From positions 1 through 64,000 of the forward strand of contig JAEERC010000041.1 in the NCBI GenBank assembly GCA_016285645.1: 64,000 nt of DNA, in the 5' to 3' direction. The DNA comes from Clostridiaceae bacterium (GTDB lineage Bacteria > Bacillota > Clostridia > Oscillospirales > Acutalibacteraceae). The translations under genes and the position numbers were made by a program. Positions 49,146 through 57,597 of this stretch are shown piece by piece. The notes beneath the pieces were generated by a model. The model worked only from the letters and a program-made list of their open reading frames with translations. It ran no database searches and had not been told where the DNA came from. Position 1 is the first letter of the stretch, and every line of letters starts with the position of its first letter.

Positions 49146-51197
49146 TTAACTTATGAGAACATTGTCCGCCTGAGCCAATTCCGGCTTTTCGGGGGCGGCG
49201 AAATAGTATTCGTAAATGTCGGCGGCGACGGGAGCCACATAGACACCCGAAATCATACCCTCGCCCACAACAGCCACGGCAATCTGCGGGTCGTCATAGG
49301 GGGCGAAGGAGATGAAAAAGCCGTTGTTGATTTTGGTGGATACGCCGTCGAGGATTCTGTACTCCTGCGAGGTTCCTGTTTTGGCGGCGGGGTCAACCCT
49401 TCTCGGAAGGTGCCAGAAATATTTCTGGCAGTAGCCCGTGGCGCACACCTTGTGCATACCCGTGCGCACTATGTCGAAGGTCTCCTTCGAAATTCCCGTT
49501 TCGCACATCACCTCGGGCTTGTTTTCGAGGACGATGCTCGAATTGTCGTGGCGCAGAACGGATTTAACGAAGCGGGTGCGGTAGCGGGTGCCGCCGTTGG
49601 CGATTGTGGCGCAGTAGTTTGCCAGCTGAATGGGCGAGACGAGGTTGCCCGCCTGACCGATGGCTGACTGAACCGTGTAGCCGGGAAGCCACGCCTGATT
49701 GAGCGAGGCGCGGTATTCGGGGGAGTCGAGCACGCCCGTCGCCTCGCGGAGTTCGCAGCCCGTCTTCTGACCGAAGCCGAACATTGTTCTGTATTCGTTC
49801 ATCTTGGTAATGCCGAGGTTTCTGCCGACAACATAGAAAAATGTGTTGCAGCTTTCGGCTATGGCGTTTATTACATTGACATAGCTTGTTTCGTGCGCCT
49901 GCTCGCATTTGAAGACCTGGTCAAAATATTTGTATGTGCCCGAGCAGTAGACGGTGTAATTTGTATCGATAAGCCCTTCCTCGAGAGCCGCGCAGGCAAC
50001 CGAGGGCTTCATTGTGGAGCCGGGTGCGTAGGTGCTCAGCAGCGCTCTGTTCCACAGAGGATCGCCGTCTGTTTCGGTGAGGGCTTTGTAATTGTCGTAA
50101 TATGTTGAAATGTTGTAGGTGGGGTAGGACGCGCAGGCGAGAACCTCGCCCGTGTGTATGTCTATTACCACAACGGCGCCGGCGGATGTGACCATATTGC
50201 CCTTTGTGCCCGCGTATTCGCCCAGCGCCTTCGAGAGGGAGCGCTGGGCGACCTTCTGAAGTTCGGTGTCGATTGTGAGAACAACGGTGTTGCCCTGCTC
50301 CGGGTCCTGAGTGACCTCAGTGCCCGTGACATTGCCCGCGGAATCGGTATAGACCGTTTTTGTGCCGGGCTTGCCGCGCAGGTAGTCCTCCATGGCGTAC
50401 TCAATGCCGTTTTTGCCGACGGTGTCGTTTATGGAGTAGCCGTTTTCCTTGAGTTCGGCGTATTCCTCGGCGTTTATGGCGCCGACAGTGCCGAGAATGT
50501 GCGGGGCTACGGTGCCGTCAACATAATCGCGGTAGGGCACAACCTCAACATCCACGCCGCGGTAGAACACGCTGTTTTCCTTTATGGTTGCGACGGTGTA
50601 GTCGTCAACATCGTCGGCGAAGGTATATCGCGTGGAAAGACCGAAGCCGATTTCCTTCATCGCGAGGCAGACGGAGCCGATTTTGAGCGCCTCTGCAACG
50701 GAATAATCCTCGAGACCGTAGCGGGAGACAATGGCGTCAAAACAGTTCTGCGCCGTGGCGTATTCGTTTAAATTGAGCATATCCTTGCCCTTGATTTTGG
50801 CTATATCGGAATCGCGGTCCTCCTCAAAAACGACCTTGCCGTCGGAGTCGAGGGTCATCGGGAGGGTGTAGTTCCACGCCTCGCCCGCCTTTTCGAGTTT
50901 GCGGATGAGGGCGATTATTATTTTATTGCGCTCGGGCTGCTCCTCGGCGGTGGGGAAATAAGCGCCGTCGAACACGAGAGCGTAGCCCTGGTGGTTTTCA
51001 ACGAGGGGAGTGCCGTATCTGTCAACAATCTCGCCGCGGGCGGAGGGAATGGACGCCGTACGCTGTGACACGGCGTTGCTCATCGCGCGGTATTCGCTGC
51101 CGTTGACTATCTGAAGGCGCACGAGGTCGCCGAGAAATACGCCGAACACGGCGAGCAGGATTATAACGGCGGTCAGACGCCGCGCCTTTGATGACAT
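49146..51197 (-). CDS. mrdA: Penicillin-binding protein 2, elongation transpeptidase
   Basis: Class B PBP that cross-links peptidoglycan in the elongasome. 683 residues: one N-terminal anchor (LTAVIILLAVFGVFLGDLV), a dimerisation domain starting SIPSARGEIVDRYGTPL, and a transpeptidase with the three active-site motifs STMK (APGSTMKPSV), SCN (AESCNTFF) and KTG (AAKTGTSQEY). ATG 51197 follows AAAGGAG. In most relatives it lies directly after mreD; here a 340-base repeat stretch intervenes. Confidence 0.95.
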   Translation of the reverse strand: MSSKARRLTAVIILLAVFGVFLGDLVRLQIVNGSEYRAMSNAVSQRTASIPSARGEIVDRYGTPLVENHQGYALVFDGAYFPTAEEQPERNKIIIALIRKLEKAGEAWNYTLPMTLDSDGKVVFEEDRDSDIAKIKGKDMLNLNEYATAQNCFDAIVSRYGLEDYSVAEALKIGSVCLAMKEIGFGLSTRYTFADDVDDYTVATIKENSVFYRGVDVEVVPYRDYVDGTVAPHILGTVGAINAEEYAELKENGYSINDTVGKNGIEYAMEDYLRGKPGTKTVYTDSAGNVTGTEVTQDPEQGNTVVLTIDTELQKVAQRSLSKALGEYAGTKGNMVTSAGAVVVIDIHTGEVLACASYPTYNISTYYDNYKALTETDGDPLWNRALLSTYAPGSTMKPSVACAALEEGLIDTNYTVYCSGTYKYFDQVFKCEQAHETSYVNVINAIAESCNTFFYVVGRNLGITKMNEYRTMFGFGQKTGCELREATGVLDSPEYRASLNQAWLPGYTVQSAIGQAGNLVSPIQLANYCATIANGGTRYRTRFVKSVLRHDNSSIVLENKPEVMCETGISKETFDIVRTGMHKVCATGYCQKYFWHLPRRVDPAAKTGTSQEYRILDGVSTKINNGFFISFAPYDDPQIAVAVVGEGMISGVYVAPVAADIYEYYFAAPEKPELAQADNVLIS

Positions 51198-51537
51198 CGG
51201 TTTTTCTCCTTTCGTTGAGAGTGAGCCGCGCAGAGGCGGAGATTAATGCCGAATTCCGAATTCCGGATTAAGGGCTTACGCCGGTTGATATGTCCTCACG
51301 GACGGTCGGGTGGCGGCGGTGTTAGGGAACACCGCCCTACGTCTACAGCAAACCTTCCGTTCGTCGTGGCCTCCTCCTTTGGGGGAGGTGGCACAGAGGA
51401 ACGAAGTGACGATGTGACGGAAGGAGTCTGCGCAAAAATTTGTCCGCACGGACGGTCGGGTGGCGGCACGGAAGAATCCGTGCCCTACGGTGTAAATGAG
51501 TTTTGTTATGAATAAGGCAAAGTTTTGTGCCGGTTCT
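51198..51537. repeat. Dispersed repeat between mreD and mrdA
   Basis: No gene. Two modules with CACGGACGGTCGGGTGGCGG occur at about 51297 and 51448. The stretch 51388-51487 (GTGGCACAGAGGAACGAAGT onward) is nearly the same as the reverse complement of 1476-1580, and 51350-51380 matches about 1655-1680 in the same way. It holds internal inverted repeats such as GGCGGTGTT-AGG-GAACACCGCC and GGCACGGA-AGAA-TCCGTGCC. Confidence 0.8.
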
Positions 51538-52119
51538 TCAGTTTGCGAAGTCGGTTTTTTCGAGGTTTTCGTGAACGGAGGTGTCCTTCGTGAACGCCTG
51601 CTCTATGAAAAACACAACCGCGAATACCGCGGGGGAGAGGGCGAGGGTGAAAATGAAGGACGGAAGATAATACCTGAGCAGGAAGGCAGCCGCCGAATCG
51701 AGACCGCCGAGGATGTAGCGCCGCAACCAGTCCGCTGTTACAAAGGCGGCGGTCGCCGCGGTGGAAAGAATCGTGTTTGTGAGAATGTTGGCTCGCATAA
51801 GATTATTCAGAAGCGAGCCCGCGGCAAAGCCCGTTATCACGAGAAAAATCGCGTGAAGGTCGCCGCCCGGGGTATAAATGTCCCAGAGCGCTCCCGCGAA
51901 CAGGCCGAAAAAGATGCCTCCCATATCCTTTTCGTAAAGGGCGATGCTCACCACTGCGGGCACGAGCAGATACGCCTTTGAACCGAAAAAGGTCGGGAAA
52001 AGCCCCGGCGTGTTCTGAAGAACGCTCAGAAGAAGTATGAAGGCGGCAAGGCAGAAGCGCCGCCAGAAGTTCGGGTGCCCCTTCTGATAAAAGGGGTTGT
52101 TGTGCAGTAAAGGATTCAT
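51538..52119 (-). CDS. mreD: Rod shape-determining protein MreD
   Basis: A 193-residue membrane protein with five or six spans (FCLAAFILLLSVLQNTPG, YLLVPAVVSIALYE, FFGLFAGALWDI and others). The segment GLFAGALWDIYTPGGDLHAI resembles the G(L/A)xxG(x)xxD motif of MreD. It follows mreC by 20 bases. The sequence is less conserved than in MreB and MreC, so the call rests on both pattern and position. Confidence 0.9.
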   Translation of the reverse strand: MNPLLHNNPFYQKGHPNFWRRFCLAAFILLLSVLQNTPGLFPTFFGSKAYLLVPAVVSIALYEKDMGGIFFGLFAGALWDIYTPGGDLHAIFLVITGFAAGSLLNNLMRANILTNTILSTAATAAFVTADWLRRYILGGLDSAAAFLLRYYLPSFIFTLALSPAVFAVVFFIEQAFTKDTSVHENLEKTDFAN

Positions 52120-52139
52120 GGCAGTTCCTTAAAAAGGCG

Positions 52140-52982
52140 TCATTCGGCGCCCTGATTTTCGAATGAGGTTATTACGAATACGCCCGTGAGGGTGCTGAAA
52201 TCCACGGCGGGCTCAATGACTGCCGCCGCGCTTATATCGAGAGTGGCGTCGTTTATGGTCTGAACCGTGCCGATGACGAGATCCGCGGGATAAACTCCGC
52301 CGACACCCGAAGTGCAGACGATGCCGCCCACGGTGATGGCTGTTGTGCCCTCGAGGTTGGGCATATGGCAAAGGCCCTTCCTGCCGAGTTCGGCGGTGGA
52401 GGTGACATAGCCCGTGGTTACGGTGCGTATTTCATAGCAGCTGACATTTACATCGGGGTTTAAAATCGTTTTGACCGTGCACACGGTGGGCGACACGGAT
52501 GTTACAACGCCTACAAGGTTGCCGCCGTAGATTACGGGGTCCTGAACCTTGATGCCCGCTATGCTGCCCCTGTTGAGAGTGAACTCTGAGGCAAAATCGA
52601 GAGAATCGCGGCCGATGATGTTCGCCTCGCAATACTGCTGGTCGGGGTGAAGGCGCTTTAACTCGAGGAATTCCCTGTAAAGCTCGTTCTGGCGCTTCAT
52701 ATCCTCGTAGTCAACAAGCTGATTGCGCAGGGAATCAACCTCCGCCTGCAGTTCGTCGCGCTCCTTGCTTATTACGCTTGAGGAGCGGAAGGAGAAGGGG
52801 AGGTCGGCAAGCTCGCGCGAAGCCGCCGCCGCGAGATTCTGGGCGGGGCTGAACACAAAACTCACCGCTTTGTTAAGCGGCGAGGAGGCGCTGTGGGAAA
52901 ACACCGAAATAAGGGAGCCCAGCACAAGCGCGGCAATAACCGATATGAAAATTTTGAAAGCAGGTCTGCGGAAAAATCGCAT
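52140..52982 (-). CDS. mreC: Rod shape-determining protein MreC
   Basis: Scaffold of the cell-wall elongation machinery outside the membrane. 280 residues: one N-terminal span (IFISVIAALVLGSLISVF), a coiled-coil (KERDELQAEVDSLRNQLVDY), and the beta-rich domain with ANIIGRDSLDFASEFTLNRG, DPVIYGGNLVGVV and TSGVGGVYPADLVIGTV. Begins 14 bases after mreB. Confidence 0.95.
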   Translation of the reverse strand: MRFFRRPAFKIFISVIAALVLGSLISVFSHSASSPLNKAVSFVFSPAQNLAAAASRELADLPFSFRSSSVISKERDELQAEVDSLRNQLVDYEDMKRQNELYREFLELKRLHPDQQYCEANIIGRDSLDFASEFTLNRGSIAGIKVQDPVIYGGNLVGVVTSVSPTVCTVKTILNPDVNVSCYEIRTVTTGYVTSTAELGRKGLCHMPNLEGTTAITVGGIVCTSGVGGVYPADLVIGTVQTINDATLDISAAAVIEPAVDFSTLTGVFVITSFENQGAE

Positions 52983-52996
52983 TGCGCCCTCCGGAA

Positions 52997-54013
52997 TCAG
53001 ATGTATTTTTTGTTGCCGAGAACCTCAACGGCGTTGCCGTCAAGGCACACGCCCGTGCCGCGCACAACGCAGTCGAGCGGATCGGGAGCGACCATAACGG
53101 GAGTTTTTGTCTCAACCGAGATAAGACGGTCCAGCCCGCGCAGCATGGCGCCGCCGCCCGTCAGGGTAATGCCGTGGTCTATGATATCCGCCGAGAGTTC
53201 GGGCGGAGTTTTTTCGAGAGTCTGTTTTACGGCTTCGACAATCAGCGCCACCGGGTCCGCGAGTGCCTCACGGATTTCCTCGCTGGTGATATCGACATTT
53301 TTGGGCAGACCGTTTGAGAGGTCCCTGCCCTTGACATTGAGGGTGCCCTCGCCGTCGTAGGGGTATGCCGAGCCGATTTTTATTTTGACATCCTCGGCGG
53401 TGCGCTCGCCGATGAGCATATTGTATTTCTTCTTGATATAGTTTACTATCGCCTCGTCGAAGCTGTCGCCCGCTACACGCACGCTTTTGGCGGTTACAAC
53501 GTCGCCCAGCGAGATTACGGCCACTTCGCTTGTGCCGCCGCCGATATCAACGACCATACTGCCGGCCGCCTCCGTTACGGGAAGACCCGCGCCGATGGCT
53601 GCCGCCATGGGCTCTTCAATGAGACTTACGAATTTTGCGCCCGCGCTTTTTGCCGCGTCATAGACCGCCTTGCGCTCAACCTCGGTGACGCCCGAGGGGA
53701 TGCAGATAAGTATTCTTGTGCGGGTGAAGGGGGATTTGACCGACACGCGCTTTATGAACTCTTTTATCATATCGGCGGTTATGTCAAAATCCGCTATAAC
53801 GCCGTTCTTGAGGGGACGCACCGCGGTTATCGAGCCGGGGGTGCGGCCTATCATTTCCTTTGCCTCGGTACCGACGGCAACAACTTTCGGCGGATTCATC
53901 TTGCGGTCCACCGCTACAACGGAGGGCTCGCGCGTGACGATGCCCCTGCCTTTGACATAGACGAGAGTGTTCGCCGTGCCTAAATCAATGCCAATGTCCT
54001 GAGTGAATAACAT
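52997..54013 (-). CDS. mreB: Rod shape-determining protein MreB
   Basis: Bacterial actin that organises lateral wall growth. 338 residues: phosphate 1 motif [32 protein letters not shown], phosphate 2 motif [14 protein letters not shown] and adenosine motif [17 protein letters not shown] 54013 follows AGGAGGAG. First gene of the mreB-mreC-mreD set, preceded by a lipoprotein gene 17 bases upstream that may share its transcript. Confidence 0.97.
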   Translation of the reverse strand: MLFTQDIGIDLGTANTLVYVKGRGIVTREPSVVAVDRKMNPPKVVAVGTEAKEMIGRTPGSITAVRPLKNGVIADFDITADMIKEFIKRVSVKSPFTRTRILICIPSGVTEVERKAVYDAAKSAGAKFVSLIEEPMAAAIGAGLPVTEAAGSMVVDIGGGTSEVAVISLGDVVTAKSVRVAGDSFDEAIVNYIKKKYNMLIGERTAEDVKIKIGSAYPYDGEGTLNVKGRDLSNGLPKNVDITSEEIREALADPVALIVEAVKQTLEKTPPELSADIIDHGITLTGGGAMLRGLDRLISVETKTPVMVAPDPLDCVVRGTGVCLDGNAVEVLGNKKYI

Positions 54014-54029
54014 CGGGGCTCCTCCTTAA

Positions 54030-54740
54030 TTAATAAAACTCGATTGTGTTGAGAACATCCTCAAAGGTTTTGTCCGCGGTTTTCGCGTCTTTTGAGTAGC
54101 ATATTACGCCGTAGGTCGCGGTTTTGCCCGTGAAACTGTAGAAGCTGAGCACGCGGGTTTCGATTTTTTCGGAGGTGACATCGCATCTCTCGCGCGTGGC
54201 GTCAACGCCCGCTATCTTTATGTCGTCCTTTTTCTCTTTGTTTACGGTGACGCCGCTCTTTATGAGATTGAACAGGTCATGCATCGGGGGCTGCCCGTCG
54301 TCGTGCTCCGTGTCGTCGAGAAGGCGGGTGTAGATAACGATTTTGTCGGTTTCGTTTTTATCGGTGGAGTCGATAACGATATACTCGTAACTGTGGTCGC
54401 CCATCCAGCCCTTGGGAATGCCTACGGAGAAGGTCGCGGTCTCGACTTTGTCATCGAGCACGAGGGCGTGGGTCAGGGGAACCGCCTCGGTTTTGACTTC
54501 GCCGCTTTCTTCTGTGACGGCGTAACCGTTCGCGTCCGTAACAACGGCAACCGCCTGGTTGTTTTCGTTGCGGGCTATATCGCCGTTTTCATCGGTCTGG
54601 AGCACTGCGTCGCCCTGACCCGCGGGGAGGGTGACATCGGTGGCGTCCTGAGGTTTCTTTTTGCAGCCCGACATAACGCCCGTGATAACCGCGAGCAGAA
54701 GTACGAAGCAGGTGAGAGTTTTAAGTATGGATTTGTTCAT
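54030..54740 (-). CDS. Secreted lipoprotein of unknown function
   Basis: A 236-residue lipoprotein (signal with lipobox VMSGC at about residue 25). After an acidic linker (about 35-85) comes a compact domain with FSVGIPKGWMGDHSYEYIVI and VLSFYSFTGKTATYGVICYS, which resembles domains in surface lipoproteins that have a PsbP/DUF-like fold. No enzyme motif was seen. Its stop is 16 bases before mreB, so it may be expressed with the shape genes. Confidence 0.7.
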   Translation of the reverse strand: MNKSILKTLTCFVLLLAVITGVMSGCKKKPQDATDVTLPAGQGDAVLQTDENGDIARNENNQAVAVVTDANGYAVTEESGEVKTEAVPLTHALVLDDKVETATFSVGIPKGWMGDHSYEYIVIDSTDKNETDKIVIYTRLLDDTEHDDGQPPMHDLFNLIKSGVTVNKEKKDDIKIAGVDATRERCDVTSEKIETRVLSFYSFTGKTATYGVICYSKDAKTADKTFEDVLNTIEFY

Positions 54741-54948
54741 TTTTTTGTCCTCCGGGAAAAATTAGTTGGAAATGAGAAGTGAGAAATGAGGAGTTGAGGA
54801 CGGGCTCCGCCCGTACCCGATTGTATGCGGCGGGATTGGGGTGCGGGTCTCCGGTGGAGACCTCTGCCGCAGGCAGAAGCACCGACCGAGCCGGGAGGCG
54901 AGACCATCCCGCCCTACGGCGAGTTTTGATACGGAGTTGTATGATATC
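54741..54948. repeat. Repeat-filled spacer between lipoprotein and kinase genes
   Basis: Contains the structured repeat copy E (54829-54913) and an adjacent GC-rich palindrome GGACGGGCTCCGCCCGTACC near 54799. Antisense frames ending in SRLGRCFCLRQRSPPETRTP are spurious translations of the repeat. Confidence 0.7.
54829..54913 (+). repeat. Structured repeat, copy E
   Basis: Outer inverted repeat GGCGGGAT/ATCCCGCC, hairpins GGTCTCC-GGT-GGAGACC and TCTGCC-GCA-GGCAGA, then GCACCGACCGAGCCGGGAGG. Practically identical to copy D 30 kb away, which indicates recent movement or gene conversion. Confidence 0.85.
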
Positions 54949-56547
54949 TTACTGTTTATTAAGAGCGGAGAAGGCGGCTTTGTTTGCCTTGTAGAGGGTT
55001 TTGTAAACCTCGAAGTTTTTGTCGTAAACCGCTTTGTTGTCCTTGTTGGGGTTGAATTTCTTGACCGCGGGGATGAGGGGCTTTGACGCCTCGATATTCT
55101 CGAGGAAGCCGAGACCGACAGCCACAAGAACCGCCGCGCCCACGGCGCCGATGTTCTGGGGTGACTCGACCGTTTCAATGACCTTGCCCGTGCAGTCCGA
55201 AAGAATCTGGCAGGTGACATCCGAGAGAGCGCCGCCGCCTACGAAACGGACAACATCGGAGGATTTGACCTTTTTGTCCTCTGTCTCAAGGAACCAGCGA
55301 AGGTGCATGCACACGCCTTCGACCACGGAGCGGATGATATCCTTCTTACCGGTGTCGAGACTGATGTTGAAGAACATTCCTCTGGCGTTCGGGTCCTCGA
55401 ACGGGCAGCGGTTGCCGTGAAGCCAGGGGGTGAAGATAACGCCGTTGCTGCCTGCGGGAACCTCGGAAATAATCTTTGAAAGATAATCGTAAAGACTTGT
55501 ATATACGGATTCCTTGCTTTCGGCAACGTGGGTTTTTTCAAGATAGATGCCGATTTCATCGAGAGCGAGGTGATCCTTTACCCATTCAAGGCATTTGCCC
55601 GCCGTTTCAAGTTCGGCGAAGTAGTTGAATCTGCCGGGGTCGGAGTTGACAACCGCGGCTATCATGGCGGAGGTGTCGACAATACTTCTGTCAACAACCG
55701 TTCCGACCCAGCCGGATGTGCCCTGATAGATGTGTGTGTCGCCCAGAGCGGACGCACCCGCGCCCACGCCTATAAGGGAGGCATCGCCGCCGCCGCCGAA
55801 TACCGCCGTACCCGCAGCCAGACCGAGCTCGGAAGCCGCCTTTTCGGTAAGACCGCCGACTTTGTCGGTACATTTCACAAGGCGGGGGAGGTGTTTGGGA
55901 TTTACCTCAAGGAGTTCCGCTATCTTTTCACTCCAGCAGCCGTTTTTGTAGTCATACATAAGCGTACCGAAGGCGGAATCCTGAGTCATAACGAACTCGC
56001 CGGTCATACGGGAGATAAGATATTCCTTTACATCGAGCCATTTGTAAACCTTTGAGAAGGCGTCGGGGTCGTTGTCCTTGAGCCAGGCGTATTTGTAGGC
56101 GGGGTCCTTTACGCTGGCGGAAACGGCGCCCGTGATTTTGAGCGAGGGGAGCAGTTTTTTGATGTTCGCGCCGGCAATCTGCGGGCCGTAGGCCATAATC
56201 CTCTTGAGCTGTTCGGTTGCGCGCTGATCCATATAGCTGAATGCGCGGTGAACGGGAACGCCGTCTTTGTCAACAAGAACGAGACCCTGCATCTGCGAGC
56301 AGAAGGAAATGCCTTCAACACGGTCGGGAGTGACCGCTGTTTTTGTGAAGAGCTCCTTCGTGGTTTCGCACATCGCGCTCCACCATTCGTCGGGATCCTG
56401 CTCGGCTCCGCCGCCGGGGAGAATGTAGAGCTCGTAGCCGCGCATGGCGTCCGCCACGAGACTGATTGTTTCGTCAATACGGAACAGGCAGGTTTTTACA
56501 CCCGTTGTGCCGATGTCGTAAGCTAAAACATAGATGGGATTTTTCAT
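54949..56547 (-). CDS. FGGY-family carbohydrate kinase, xylulokinase-like
   Basis: ATP-dependent sugar or polyol kinase. 532 residues: N-terminal phosphate motif LAYDIGTTGVKTCLF, then FCSQMQGLVLVDKDG, AFSYMDQRATEQ, C-terminal domain VRFVGGGALSDVTCQILSDC (adenosine motif) and VESPQNIGAVGAAVLV. The pattern is closest to xylulokinase, but FGGY specificity cannot be read from the sequence alone. It is divergent from the DeoR regulator and the 2-oxoacid dehydrogenase genes. ATG 56547 behind AAAGGAG. Confidence 0.85.
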   Translation of the reverse strand: MKNPIYVLAYDIGTTGVKTCLFRIDETISLVADAMRGYELYILPGGGAEQDPDEWWSAMCETTKELFTKTAVTPDRVEGISFCSQMQGLVLVDKDGVPVHRAFSYMDQRATEQLKRIMAYGPQIAGANIKKLLPSLKITGAVSASVKDPAYKYAWLKDNDPDAFSKVYKWLDVKEYLISRMTGEFVMTQDSAFGTLMYDYKNGCWSEKIAELLEVNPKHLPRLVKCTDKVGGLTEKAASELGLAAGTAVFGGGGDASLIGVGAGASALGDTHIYQGTSGWVGTVVDRSIVDTSAMIAAVVNSDPGRFNYFAELETAGKCLEWVKDHLALDEIGIYLEKTHVAESKESVYTSLYDYLSKIISEVPAGSNGVIFTPWLHGNRCPFEDPNARGMFFNISLDTGKKDIIRSVVEGVCMHLRWFLETEDKKVKSSDVVRFVGGGALSDVTCQILSDCTGKVIETVESPQNIGAVGAAVLVAVGLGFLENIEASKPLIPAVKKFNPNKDNKAVYDKNFEVYKTLYKANKAAFSALNKQ

Positions 56548-56727
56548 AAAGCCGCTCCTTTTGTGACCTCCTGTTTACGAAGGCGTGTTTTTTTCAGCCC
56601 GCCCCGGGGGACGGTACAGATATACAGTTTGATTATATATTAAAATAAAAGATATATCAATAAAAAATTTGTAAATATTTTTTAAAGGGCAGGGGAAAGA
56701 AGAGATGTGAAAAAGCGGGAAAATTTC

Positions 56728-56755
56728 TTGACAAAATGTGAAACTGTGATAAAAT
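56728..56755 (+). promoter_or_regulatory. Promoter of the deoR-dehydrogenase operon
   Basis: Perfect TTGACA (56728-56733), a 16-base spacer and TAAAAT (56750-56755). Around it are AT-rich repeats such as TTAAAAGTCACAAAAGTTAAC that could be operator sites for the DeoR protein; this is inference. Confidence 0.65.
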
Positions 56756-56826
56756 CGTATTGATTTTGTTAAAAGTCACAAAAGTTAACAGATTATAATT
56801 GTGAATTCAGAAGGAGGGTATCCGAT

Positions 56827-57585
56827 TTGGGAGGACAGAGAAGAGAGATAATTCTTGACATTCTGCGTGAGAAGGGATATGTGAACCTGCACGCGCTTGA
56901 GGAGATGTTCCCCGATGTGTCGAGCATGACGCTGCGCAGGGATATTGAGTTCCTCGAGAACATAGGCGAGGCGGCGAAAGTGCGCGGAGGAGCGAAGTAT
57001 ATCGGGAACAGAACCGATGTTGAGGATGTTTACGAACTGCGCGAGGTGCGCAACCGCGCGGCAAAGGAAAAAATCGCGGCGGCGGCTCTCAGATACGCCG
57101 AAACGGGCTGCTCAATGTTCATTGATTCGGGCACAACGGGTATGATTTTCGCCAAAGCCCTGCCCGACACGCCCTATTATATCCTGACGAGCGGACCGAA
57201 CGTCGCCTGCGAACTCGCGAAAAGATTCAAGCCGTCCGTGACGATAGTCGGCGGACAGGTCAGCAGAAACACGCTTTCCGTTTCGGGCGGGCAATCGCTT
57301 GATTTCATAAGGAATTTCAACATTGAAATCGCTTTCCTCGCGGCTTCGGCATTTTCGGTTGAAAACGGTTTTACCGTGGGCAACGCCGATGAGTGCGAGC
57401 TTAAAAAAGCGGTTGTGGCGAAGGCAAAAAAGAAGATTGTGCTGTGCGACAGCGCGAAGCTCGAAAAGAGCATGCCCTTCACCTTCGCTTCGCTGGAGGA
57501 CATCGATATTATCATAACCGAGCGCGAGCCGGACAAGGCGGTTCTTGCCGCGGCAGAGGCGTCGGGAACGGAGATAGTTTGGTAA
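56827..57585 (+). CDS. DeoR-family transcriptional regulator
   Basis: A 252-residue regulator. The N-terminal helix-turn-helix has REIILDILREKGYVNLHALE and SMTLRRDIEFLE, the family signature. The C-terminal DeoRC sugar-phosphate-binding domain has FIDSGTTGMIFAKAL, LTSGPNVACELAKRF and CDSAKLEKS. TTG 56827 is the start, behind AAGGAGGG. DeoR proteins usually respond to a phosphorylated sugar. The divergent FGGY kinase could make that ligand, and the downstream dehydrogenase genes would be the target. Confidence 0.9.
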   Translation: MGGQRREIILDILREKGYVNLHALEEMFPDVSSMTLRRDIEFLENIGEAAKVRGGAKYIGNRTDVEDVYELREVRNRAAKEKIAAAALRYAETGCSMFIDSGTTGMIFAKALPDTPYYILTSGPNVACELAKRFKPSVTIVGGQVSRNTLSVSGGQSLDFIRNFNIEIAFLAASAFSVENGFTVGNADECELKKAVVAKAKKKIVLCDSAKLEKSMPFTFASLEDIDIIITEREPDKAVLAAAEASGTEIVW

Positions 57586-57597
57586 GGAGGAAATGAT

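Noticed and set aside
54762-55220. 152-codon minus-strand frame with SRLGRCFCLRQRSPPETRTP
   Set aside because: Runs antisense-to-frame through the kinase gene end and the structured repeat; the peptide is the repeat read in one frame.
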